Source: DASYUM01 sp036001225
Lineage (GTDB): Bacteria > Methylomirabilota > Methylomirabilia > Rokubacteriales > DASRDR01
NCBI GenBank assembly: GCA_036001225.1
Contig: DASYUM010000323.1
Coordinates: 1-7,014 of the forward strand
Length of the DNA stretch: 7,014 nt
Direction: 5' to 3'
Made by a program: the position numbers and the translations under genes. Shown piece after piece: positions 1 to 6,274 of the stretch (positions within the stretch are counted from its first letter, which is position 1; the number at the start of each line of letters is the position of its first letter). The notes under the pieces were generated by a model. That model was given only the letters and a program-made list of their open reading frames with translations. It ran no database searches and had not been told where the DNA came from.

Positions 1-2652
1 GAAGGCGATGGCGTCCGGCACCGGCCGGGCCGCGACGCCGTAGAGCGGCGCGCTGTTGGCCATGCTCAGGAGAAAGACGAGGACCATGAAGCGCGCGGGG
101 CCCAGCGCCAGCGCCGCCAGGCCGGCCAGCGCGACCCAGTAGTAGCGGCCCGCCGCCAGCACGCAGGCATCCCGGATGGCGAGGGCGTACCCTCGCGTCA
201 CGCCCCACAGCCAGCCGCCCTCGACCGCGAAGATCGCCCCCAGCTCTCGAACGACGGCGGTCGTGGTCCGGATCTCGACGATGTCGGGACGATTCTTCAA
301 GGGCAGCATCTCACGCGCGTGCTCGAAGAAGAAGACGAGCCGCGGCGGGTTGCTCGCGAAGAACGCGCCCCGCCGGATCTTCGACGCCACCAGGAAAGGC
401 CCGAGCAGCAGCCCGACCACGCCCAGCGCCGCCCCCACCCGCAGCAGGCGCCGGCGCCATCCGGTGACGGTCCACGGCGTCGAGGCGAGAGTCACCACGA
501 CGCCCGGCAGGTGCGCGAGCAGCTGGAGACACAGCAGGCCGCCCACCACCCCGCCCCCCACCGCCTGGCGCCACGACGACCGGCCCGGAGTCGGCCAGAG
601 GGCGATCGCCAGCAGCAGCACCAGGCACAGCTCGAAGCCGGTCCGGAACCCGCGAACGGCGTCGTAGATGAGATACGTGCTGCCGGCGACCAGCGACGCG
701 CCGACCAGGCCGGTCACCGCCGATCCCAGGAGGCGCCGGCCCGCCACGTAGGTCAGCCACACGCCCGCCACCGAGAGCAGCAGCGTGAGGAGCCGCAGGG
801 CCAGGTCGGAGGCGCCCGTCAGCATGAAGAACGTCGCGCCGACCGCGATGAACAGCGGCTCCAGGACGCCGGCCGGCAGGGACAATCCCGCCGAGTAGAA
901 GCCCTGCGACGCCGATCCCCAGGCGAACGTCCTCATGAATCCGAGATTCATCAGCGCGTCGTCGGCCACCGGGAACCGATAGATCCGGACGAATTCGGCC
1001 CAGCGGGCGGCGAAGGCCCAGCACAGCACCAGGCTACACGCCACCGTCGCCAGACACGCCCGCCGATCGCCCGCCCACCGGCCGCCCCGCCCGCCTCCGG
1101 CCGCGCCGATCAGGGACGCGGCCAGCAGCCCCCAGGTGCCCCACCCGACCACCGCGTCGCCCGGCCCGAGCGCGGCGGCCCCGGCCGCCAGGCCGGCGGC
1201 GCCCAGGATCGCCCCCGCGATTCCACGCCCCGGGCCGATCCACGGCGCCAGGCCCGCGGCCAGGCCCAGCGGCAGGACGACCAGGCGAAACATGGCCGCC
1301 AGATCGGGCAACCGGGTCGGAGCGGGGCTGTCACTCGCCGCCACCTCCAGACGATCGACGACCAGTGCCTCGTGGCCGGTGCCGTTCTCGGCGGCGAGCT
1401 TCACCCACAGCACCCCGCGGTGGCGGGGCGGGATCAGCCGGCTCACGTCGACGACGGCGTTGTTGAGGTCCCGGTCCCGGAGCACGTCGATCCAGGTCTG
1501 GCCCTCGTCCGCCGAAACCGCCACGCGGTTGGCGAGCCGTCGCGGAGACCCGTAGAACCAGAGCCGCATGACCACCTGCGGAGCGGGGGGCATCGGATAG
1601 GCCAGGATCAGCTCGCCGGCGGTCTTCTCGGCGAGGCAAAAGCCGTCGGCGCACGGATGGAAGCCGTGCCGTTGAATCAATCGCCGGGGATCCCGGAGCG
1701 ATCCGTTGTTGAAGTCTTCGACCACGGACTGGAACGTCACGTGCTCGGCCCGAAAGACCCCGAGTCGCGGGCCGAACACCGCCAGTCCGGCCAGCACCCC
1801 GGCGGCGACCAGCAGAAGCTGGCGCGACGGCCGGATCGCCGGGGGCGGGCGGGGCTCGGGGCCGGGCCCCATCGCCCGCAGGGCCGACTCGACAGCCGTC
1901 GACGCACCCGCGAGCGCCCGGAGGCGGGACGCGCCGTACGCGAAGGCCAGACCGAGCACGGCAAAGATGCCCAGGACCACGGGGGCGAGGCCGGAGCTGA
2001 CCAGCCGGACGTCGTCGACGACCAGGACGGACACGGGGGTCGGGTTGGTGGCGGTGACCCGGAGCACGACGGGGCGAACGCGTCCGGTGCCCACCGCGTA
2101 CAGGGGGTCGCCGGCCAGCTCCAGGTCGGCGCCCACCGGCTCGAATGTCGTCCCGTCGGTGGAGACCTCGACGCGATTGGTGAACGTGGCGCCCTGCCAC
2201 CGACGGTAGAGATGGGCGTGGAGCACGAGCGAGCGGAACGGCGACGGGGCGAGCCGCAGGAGCAGCGTCCCCCGCTGGCCGGGTTCGAGGGCGAGGCCGT
2301 CCGGGGACTGGGTCCACCCCTCGGCGGCCAGGATCTTGACGCCCCGGCCGGCGGGGGACGCATCGACGTCGAACGTGTGGTGGTAGTGCAGGGGCGGCGA
2401 CAGGCGAGCCAGGAGCGGAAGGCCCGCCAGCCAGATCAGGAGCAGGAAGGCCTGGATGACGCGACGCCCGGGCAGCCCCAGGCGCGCGGCCAGCAGCGGC
2501 AAGGCCAGCGCGGCCAGCAGGCCGGAGGCCAGCGCGCGCGGCAGCGAGGGGTCGTCCGCCGCGGCCTGGACCGCCACCCCGAGCACGGCGACCCCCAGCA
2601 GACCGGCCGCCGTCCCGAACGCGACTCGTCTCACCGGCTCGACGTTCGACAT
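1..2652 (-). CDS. Large polytopic GT-C-like membrane protein with two extracytoplasmic beta-sandwich-like domains (3' end outside window)
   Basis: From ATG 2652 the frame is open for exactly 884 codons to the left edge with no stop, so the C-terminus is missing. GTG 2658 is an alternative start. Layout read by eye: membrane helices at about 10-30, 40-58 and 66-84; soluble domain 1 (89-218); a helix (220-240); a basic, Pro-rich loop (241-276); a helix (278-296); soluble domain 2 (302-440); helices at about 452-470, 478-495 and 504-518; a strongly basic loop GGGRGGRWAGDRR (519-531); a helix (532-550). A loop with RFPVADDALMNLGFMRTFAWG (559-579) follows, then many more helices. That loop resembles the first-loop 'DDAxIxxRYARNLA.G.G' signature of polyprenyl-phosphate-sugar-dependent GT-C transferases, with Asp564-Asp565 as candidate catalytic or metal-binding acids. 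The positive-inside rule puts both soluble domains and the DD loop outside the cytoplasm. GT-C assignment is an inference from the motif and topology. Substrate is unknown. The gene follows the GT2 gene by 8 bases. Confidence 0.85.
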   Translation of the reverse strand, partial: MSNVEPVRRVAFGTAAGLLGVAVLGVAVQAAADDPSLPRALASGLLAALALPLLAARLGLPGRRVIQAFLLLIWLAGLPLLARLSPPLHYHHTFDVDASPAGRGVKILAAEGWTQSPDGLALEPGQRGTLLLRLAPSPFRSLVLHAHLYRRWQGATFTNRVEVSTDGTTFEPVGADLELAGDPLYAVGTGRVRPVVLRVTATNPTPVSVLVVDDVRLVSSGLAPVVLGIFAVLGLAFAYGASRLRALAGASTAVESALRAMGPGPEPRPPPAIRPSRQLLLVAAGVLAGLAVFGPRLGVFRAEHVTFQSVVEDFNNGSLRDPRRLIQRHGFHPCADGFCLAEKTAGELILAYPMPPAPQVVMRLWFYGSPRRLANRVAVSADEGQTWIDVLRDRDLNNAVVDVSRLIPPRHRGVLWVKLAAENGTGHEALVVDRLEVAASDSPAPTRLPDLAAMFRLVVLPLGLAAGLAPWIGPGRGIAGAILGAAGLAAGAAALGPGDAVVGWGTWGLLAASLIGAAGGGRGGRWAGDRRACLATVACSLVLCWAFAARWAEFVRIYRFPVADDALMNLGFMRTFAWGSASQGFYSAGLSLPAGVLEPLFIAVGATFFMLTGASDLALRLLTLLLSVAGVWLTYVAGRRLLGSAVTGLVGASLVAGSTYLIYDAVRGFRTGFELCLVLLLAIALWPTPGRSSWRQAVGGGVVGGLLCLQLLAHLPGVVVTLASTPWTVTGWRRRLLRVGAALGVVGLLLGPFLVASKIRRGAFFASNPPRLVFFFEHAREMLPLKNRPDIVEIRTTTAVVRELGAIFAVEGGWLWGVTRGYALAIRDACVLAAGRYYWVALAGLAALALGPARFMVLVFLLSMANSAPLYGVAARPVPDAIAF
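958..963 (-). other. Candidate GT-C catalytic Asp-Asp pair
   Basis: The codons GAC GAC encode Asp564-Asp565 in the loop just after a predicted helix (532-550). In GT-C enzymes the first extracytoplasmic loop of the catalytic core carries the essential acidic residue or residues. Basic residues at 519-531 before that helix support an outside location for the loop. Confidence 0.6.
1333..2388 (-). repeat. Internal domain duplication within the GT-C-like protein (copies 1999-2388 and 1333-1749)
   Basis: Residues 89-218 and 302-440 look like diverged copies of one beta-rich domain. Matching points are TNRVEVSTDGTTFEPV (158-173) against ANRVAVSADEGQTWIDV (374-390), and the closing strands VLVVDDVRLV (209-218) against ALVVDRLEVA (429-438). 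The second copy carries a full Asp-box match (S-x-D-x-G-x-T-W, 380-387; 1492-1515) and the first a shortened form (STDGTTF). Each copy is preceded and followed by a membrane helix, so the repeat unit may be the domain plus a flanking helix. The similarity is at protein level only; I see no DNA-level repeat. The fold (jelly-roll or discoidin-like, often carbohydrate-binding) is an inference. Confidence 0.6.
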
Positions 2653-2660
2653 GCGCACGG

Positions 2661-3653
2661 CTACAGCACGAGGCTCCGGTAGCGAATCGTTCCGTACACG
2701 AGCGACGCGAAGCCGAGGACCTCGCACAGGAGCCGGTGGACGGGAAGGACCACGTACCGATAGCGCATGGGGATCCGGACGTGCTCGCGGTCCGCCAGCC
2801 GATAGACTCCGAGGGCGATCGCCACCGCCACGAGCCCGATCCCGTACGTCCACGACGTGGCAACCGCCACCGCCACCGAGGCCGGGAACAGGAGCGTGTT
2901 GAAGACCCGGGCCGGAGAGCTCCACAGGAAGCCCTGGTACAGGAACTGCCGGATGCCGGGATGGCGCCGGATCAGCAGCGCGTAGATGGCGGGCGCCGGA
3001 AACGATCGCCGGATGTCTCGCACGAATCCGTTCTTCACGCGGTACACGCCGTGGTAGGCGGTGATCACGTCGAGGAACTCCCAGCCGTACCCGGCCTCGA
3101 TGATCCGCCAGGCGATGTCGGTGTCATCGCCGTACTCGGAGAAGACCGGGTCGAAGTACCGGCCGGCGCGGTCCAGGGCCTCGGCCCGGTATGCGATCGC
3201 CACCGTCGGAAACGACCAGGAGAACGCCGGGCGCTCCGTCACGTGATGGAAGGGAAACTCGATCTCCCCCGTCCGCTTGACGATCCCCTGCACGATCCCC
3301 AGGCGGGGGTCGCGCCCGAAGCGGTCCGCCACCCGCCGGAGCCAGCTCGCGTCCGCGAAGGTGTCCTGGGAGAGCACGCACACCACGTCCCCGGTCGCCT
3401 GCTTGATCCCCGTGTCGCGGGCCCGGGCGGCGCCGAGGTTCCGCTCGTGCTTGACGACCCGCACCTGCTTGTGGGCCGCCTCCAGTTCCCGCAGGACCGC
3501 GTAGGTGTCGTCCCGCGACCCATCGTCCACCACCACGACCTCGATCGAGTCCGTGGGGTAGTCGCTGGCCAGCACCGAGCCCACGCACTCCCGGACCGTC
3601 CCGCTTCCGTTATACGCCGGGACGACCACCGAGACCTTCAGGTATTCCACCAT
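2661..3653 (-). CDS. GT2-type glycosyltransferase with C-terminal membrane segments
   Basis: This 330-residue protein has a GT-A fold. It begins with VSVVVPAYNGSGTVRECVGS (7-26), then the nucleotide-binding VVVVDDGSRDD (39-49; DDGS at 43-46) and NLGAARARDTGIKQATGD (72-89). The position of the usual metal-binding DxD reads SQD (95-97) in VVCVLSQDTFAD, as in some rhamnosyltransferase-like GT2 enzymes. The later acidic motif is GDDTDIAWRIIEAGY (175-189), the counterpart of ED/GEDxDLxxR motifs. After the catalytic domain, hydrophobic segments at about 253-283 and 307-322 should anchor it to the inner membrane, with basic patches (RIPMRYRY) suggesting membrane-proximal loops. It lies 7 bases after the flippase gene and 8 before the GT-C-like gene. 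It probably adds one sugar to a lipid-linked or polymer acceptor at the cytoplasmic face. The closest general type is WcaA/RfbF-like GT2. Donor and acceptor are unknown. The start is ATG 3653 or GTG 3650. Confidence 0.9.
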   Translation of the reverse strand: MVEYLKVSVVVPAYNGSGTVRECVGSVLASDYPTDSIEVVVVDDGSRDDTYAVLRELEAAHKQVRVVKHERNLGAARARDTGIKQATGDVVCVLSQDTFADASWLRRVADRFGRDPRLGIVQGIVKRTGEIEFPFHHVTERPAFSWSFPTVAIAYRAEALDRAGRYFDPVFSEYGDDTDIAWRIIEAGYGWEFLDVITAYHGVYRVKNGFVRDIRRSFPAPAIYALLIRRHPGIRQFLYQGFLWSSPARVFNTLLFPASVAVAVATSWTYGIGLVAVAIALGVYRLADREHVRIPMRYRYVVLPVHRLLCEVLGFASLVYGTIRYRSLVL

Positions 3654-3660
3654 CCCTCCC
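3654..3660 (-). promoter_or_regulatory. Shine-Dalgarno GGGAGGG abutting the GT2 start
   Basis: Minus-strand GGGAGGG fills the whole 7-base gap between the flippase TAG and ATG 3653. It is a strong anti-16S match but touches the ATG. The next codon, GTG 3650, has better spacing (about 4 bases after GGAGG), so the protein may start one residue later. The position also suggests translational coupling with the flippase gene. Confidence 0.6.
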
Positions 3661-5094
3661 CTACCGGCACAGCGTCCAGGCCGTCCCCAGGAGCCTGGCC
3701 AGCCGCTGGCGCTCCAGCGCCAGGAGCACGGCCGCGTAGGCGACCGCGAACAAGAACCCCTTGTACAGGAAGGAGAGCGCCGGCTGGTCGAACGCCGCCA
3801 CGCTCAGCCCCACCCCCACCGTCGCGCTCGCCACCGTCAGGCTCACCATCGGGTTCAGCACGATCCCTCGCACGTCGATGGGCACCCGGTGGGCGATGAG
3901 CCGCCACACCAGCACCACCGAGCAGAGCATCATGCCGGTCATCACCCAGGCGGCCCCCTTCGCGCCCCAGACCCACACCAGCAGCGGCCCCAGCGAGACC
4001 AGAGAGATTCCCTGGAACACCTGGATCCGAAAGAAGTAGTCCGGGCGGCCCAGGCCCAGGGTGGTGAGCGCAGCCGTGTCGTCGAAGACCGAGCGCAGCA
4101 GCCCGTACGCCAGCAGCACACGGAGGAGGGGCACCATGGGAAGCCACTTCTCGCCCAGCACCAGGATCACGAACTCGAAGGCCCCGAACCACATGATGGC
4201 GACGAACGGCGCCACCAGGCGGATCTTCCCGCCCTGGGCGAGCTCGAACGTGCGGGCGAGATGGCCCAGGTCGCGCTGGGTCGACGAGTAGATCGGCGAG
4301 ACCACCCGACTGAGCACGCCGGTGAGGCTCAGCGGGAGCAGCGACATCGCGAACGCCTTGCTGTAGAAGCCCAGCTCGGTGAGCCCGACCAGGCTCCCGA
4401 CCAGAAAATCGTCGAATTGATACGTGAAGATGCTGAAGAACCCTCCCAGCCAGATCGGCAGCCCGAAGCTCCGCAGGTACCACCACGCCATGCTCGGCGA
4501 GAGCCGGGGCCCGAACCGGGTGGGCGACACGATCCAGAAGCCGACGGTCCTGAACAGGGCCAGCGACACCCGGAGGACGACCAGGCTCCAGAGGCCGCCC
4601 CCCAGGGCGGCGCAGGCCACCCCGGCGACGTTCGCCAGCAGGCTGCTCACGAACTCGACCGTCCCGGTCGCCCGGAACGCCATCTCCTTCTCCAGCAGGG
4701 TCCGGACGGTCGCCCCGCCGCTCTCGAAGACGAGGCCGAGCCCGAGCAGGACGACGACCCAGGCGGTCTCCCACCCCTTGTACCGGCCGGCCAGCGGCAT
4801 CAGCAGGACCGCCAGGCCGAGCACGAGCAGGGAGCCGATGACGTGGAGCGCGAAATGGGTCGGGATCGCCTCGCCCAGGCGGTCCTGGCGATGCAGCAAG
4901 GCCGAGTCGAACCCCCACTCCTTCACCAGGCCCACGACGCTCAGCAGGAACGCCGCGTAGGCGATGACCCCGAAGTCGCGGGGGTCGAGCAGCCGGGCCA
5001 GGGCGATGGAGGTGGCGATGGTCACCAGCATGTTCGCGTAGGTGGCCGCCCCCATCCACAGGATGCCCCGGACGGCGAGCTTGCCGACGGTCAT
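3661..5094 (-). CDS. Wzx-type polysaccharide flippase (MOP superfamily)
   Basis: This 477-residue, highly hydrophobic protein should have about 12-14 membrane helices. The N-terminus is diagnostic of the WzxC-like/Polysacc_synt branch: an amphipathic start (MTVGKLAVRGILWMGAATY), then ARLLDPRDFGVIAYAAFLLSVVGL (33-56) and a charged loop after GFDSALLHRQD (61-71). Further family-like features are FDDFLVGSLVGLTELGFYSKAF (227-248), GEKWLPMVPLLRVL (314-327) and GLGRPDYFFRIQV (347-359). Such proteins move undecaprenyl-phosphate-linked oligosaccharides from the cytoplasmic to the periplasmic leaflet. The start is placed at ATG 5094, 16 bases after the preceding stop. GTG 5103, in frame and three codons earlier, is a credible alternative because GGTGAT, complementary to the 16S rRNA tail, lies 6 bases ahead of it. 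The frame remains open to 5268, but that extension is Arg/Pro/Gly-rich and overlaps the GT4 gene, so I reject it. The glycan carried is unknown. Confidence 0.92.
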   Translation of the reverse strand: MTVGKLAVRGILWMGAATYANMLVTIATSIALARLLDPRDFGVIAYAAFLLSVVGLVKEWGFDSALLHRQDRLGEAIPTHFALHVIGSLLVLGLAVLLMPLAGRYKGWETAWVVVLLGLGLVFESGGATVRTLLEKEMAFRATGTVEFVSSLLANVAGVACAALGGGLWSLVVLRVSLALFRTVGFWIVSPTRFGPRLSPSMAWWYLRSFGLPIWLGGFFSIFTYQFDDFLVGSLVGLTELGFYSKAFAMSLLPLSLTGVLSRVVSPIYSSTQRDLGHLARTFELAQGGKIRLVAPFVAIMWFGAFEFVILVLGEKWLPMVPLLRVLLAYGLLRSVFDDTAALTTLGLGRPDYFFRIQVFQGISLVSLGPLLVWVWGAKGAAWVMTGMMLCSVVLVWRLIAHRVPIDVRGIVLNPMVSLTVASATVGVGLSVAAFDQPALSFLYKGFLFAVAYAAVLLALERQRLARLLGTAWTLCR

Positions 5095-5109
5095 GGTCCC
5101 CACGCGTCC

Positions 5110-5115
5110 ATCACC
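5110..5115 (-). promoter_or_regulatory. Possible Shine-Dalgarno GGTGAT ahead of the flippase gene
   Basis: GGTGAT, which contains the TGA stop of the GT4 gene, matches the downstream half of the extended 16S complement (GGAGGTGATC). It is 6 bases ahead of GTG 5103 and 15 bases ahead of ATG 5094, so it favours the GTG start. A weaker GGGGA (5101-5097) lies 2 bases before the ATG. Confidence 0.35.
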
Positions 5116-6244
5116 CGGCGAGCGCCCGGACGCGGGCCACCAGCCGCTGCCGGTAGGCGTCCCAGGTGTACGCCTGGGCGCGCCGCCGCGCCTCGGCGCC
5201 CATGCGGGAGATCGCCTCGGGGTGCGCGTGGAGGTAGCGGAGCCGCTCCCCGAGCGCGTCCGCATCACCGGCCGGCACCACGAAGCCGTCGACGCCCTCC
5301 CGCACGCAGTCCCGGGCTCCCGTTCGATCCGTGACGATGACCGGAAGGCCCGACGCCATGGCCTCGATGACGACGCTGCCGAATCCGTCCTGAAGCGACG
5401 GCAGCACGAACACGCTCGATCGGCGGTACTCGTGCTCGGGCGCCGCCACCGGCCCCGGCCACACGACGCGGGATCCCGCCATCCGGGCCAGCTCGGCCTT
5501 CAGCGTCCCGCGGAAGCTCGGGTCCACCCAGCCGATCACGCAGAGCTCGGCGTCCTTCAGCCGGAGCGCGCTCCAGGCTCGGAGGAGGTAGTGCACGCCC
5601 TTCTGAATGCTCACGATTCCGACGAACACGACCCGGAAGGTCGGCGGCGGGCCCGGGCCCGGCGAGAAGCGATCGAGGTCCACGCCCAGGGGGTTCAGGA
5701 ACAGCTTCGAGTCCGGGTACCCGGCGTCGACGAAGGTCTGGTACACGAATTTCGAAGGGACGGCGATCAGGTCCGCCTCGGCTGACTCCCGGACCATCTT
5801 GCCGACATTCCAGCGGCTCATCGGGCTCCCCCGAAGCCCCAGTCGCCCGTACTCCTCGTCCAGCAGGCGCTTCTGGGTGGCCGGCTCGGCCGAGCCCCGA
5901 TCGATCATGGTGATCGCGCCGTGGCGCCTGGCGGCGCGCATCGAGAACAGCGAGTGATGGGCCCAGCCGTAGAACACGTCACTCGGGGCCACGTGCCGGC
6001 TGGCCCACAGGTCGAACAGGTTGTCCTTGACGACGTAGCTCGTGATCCGCCCGTGGAGCCGCCCGGCCAGCCGGCTCAGCGGGAATGTCCGGACCAGGTG
6101 GGCGGGGATCGTGGAGGGGGCGGCCACCGGAGCCAGCACCCGGCCGAGCAAGCCGCCCCGGTGAAGTCCCTCGGCCGCGTGGGAGGCGATGGTGCCGATT
6201 CCCCCGGCGGCGAACGGAACCCCCACCGAGTACACCACCTTCAA
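5111..6244 (-). CDS. GT4-type glycosyltransferase (GT-B fold)
   Basis: This 377-residue protein has the usual length for family GT4, whose members transfer a sugar from a nucleotide-sugar donor at the cytoplasmic face of the membrane. The N-terminal half opens with a Rossmann strand and glycine loop (MKVVYSVGVPFAAGGIGT, residues 1-18). The C-terminal half has VVFVGIVSIQKGVHYLLRAW (205-224), then LCVIGW, VFVLPS, and the donor-site motif DGFGSVVIEAMASGLPVI (286-303). That motif is the E-x7-E element, but the first acid is Asp286 rather than Glu; the second is Glu294. The start is TTG at 6244, the first possible start after the in-frame TAG of the upstream gene, and it puts Met1 directly before the first beta strand. 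GTG codons at 6238 and 6235 are alternatives. No clear Shine-Dalgarno is visible, so translation may be coupled to the gene 30 bases upstream. No signal peptide or membrane helix is seen. Sugar specificity cannot be read from the sequence. Confidence 0.9.
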   Translation of the reverse strand: MKVVYSVGVPFAAGGIGTIASHAAEGLHRGGLLGRVLAPVAAPSTIPAHLVRTFPLSRLAGRLHGRITSYVVKDNLFDLWASRHVAPSDVFYGWAHHSLFSMRAARRHGAITMIDRGSAEPATQKRLLDEEYGRLGLRGSPMSRWNVGKMVRESAEADLIAVPSKFVYQTFVDAGYPDSKLFLNPLGVDLDRFSPGPGPPPTFRVVFVGIVSIQKGVHYLLRAWSALRLKDAELCVIGWVDPSFRGTLKAELARMAGSRVVWPGPVAAPEHEYRRSSVFVLPSLQDGFGSVVIEAMASGLPVIVTDRTGARDCVREGVDGFVVPAGDADALGERLRYLHAHPEAISRMGAEARRRAQAYTWDAYRQRLVARVRALAG

Positions 6245-6274
6245 CCGGCGACCACTGGCCGCGGGGGCGGCACC

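Noticed and set aside
311..1243. Short minus-strand frames (237 and 69 codons)
   Set aside because: They are shadow frames inside the GT-C-like gene. Only the frame continuous from 2652 to the edge gives helices placed consistently with the positive-inside rule.
319..2682. A 787-codon open frame on the plus strand
   Set aside because: It lies antisense to the GT-C-like gene and its product is almost only Arg, Gln, Gly, Pro, Ala and His with no domain. High G+C at codon third positions removes stops from the opposite strand. The minus-strand frame gives convincing helices and motifs.
1331..2863. A 510-codon open frame on the minus strand
   Set aside because: It is in a different frame from both the GT2 and GT-C-like genes and overlaps both. 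It is Arg/Gly/Pro/Ala-rich with no membrane helices or motifs.
2736..3899. A 387-codon open frame on the plus strand
   Set aside because: It is antisense to the GT2 gene and runs across a gene boundary. Its composition is typical of a G+C-rich shadow frame.
3638..5059. A 473-codon open frame on the minus strand
   Set aside because: It is an out-of-frame shadow of the flippase gene. The other frame gives an unambiguous flippase.
5095..5268. A possible 58-residue N-terminal extension of the flippase
   Set aside because: It would overlap the end of the GT4 gene, is Arg/Pro/Gly-rich, and precedes a normal flippase N-terminus at ATG 5094.
3889..5334. A 481-codon open frame on the plus strand
   Set aside because: It is antisense to the flippase gene, of low-complexity hydrophilic composition, with no recognisable motif.
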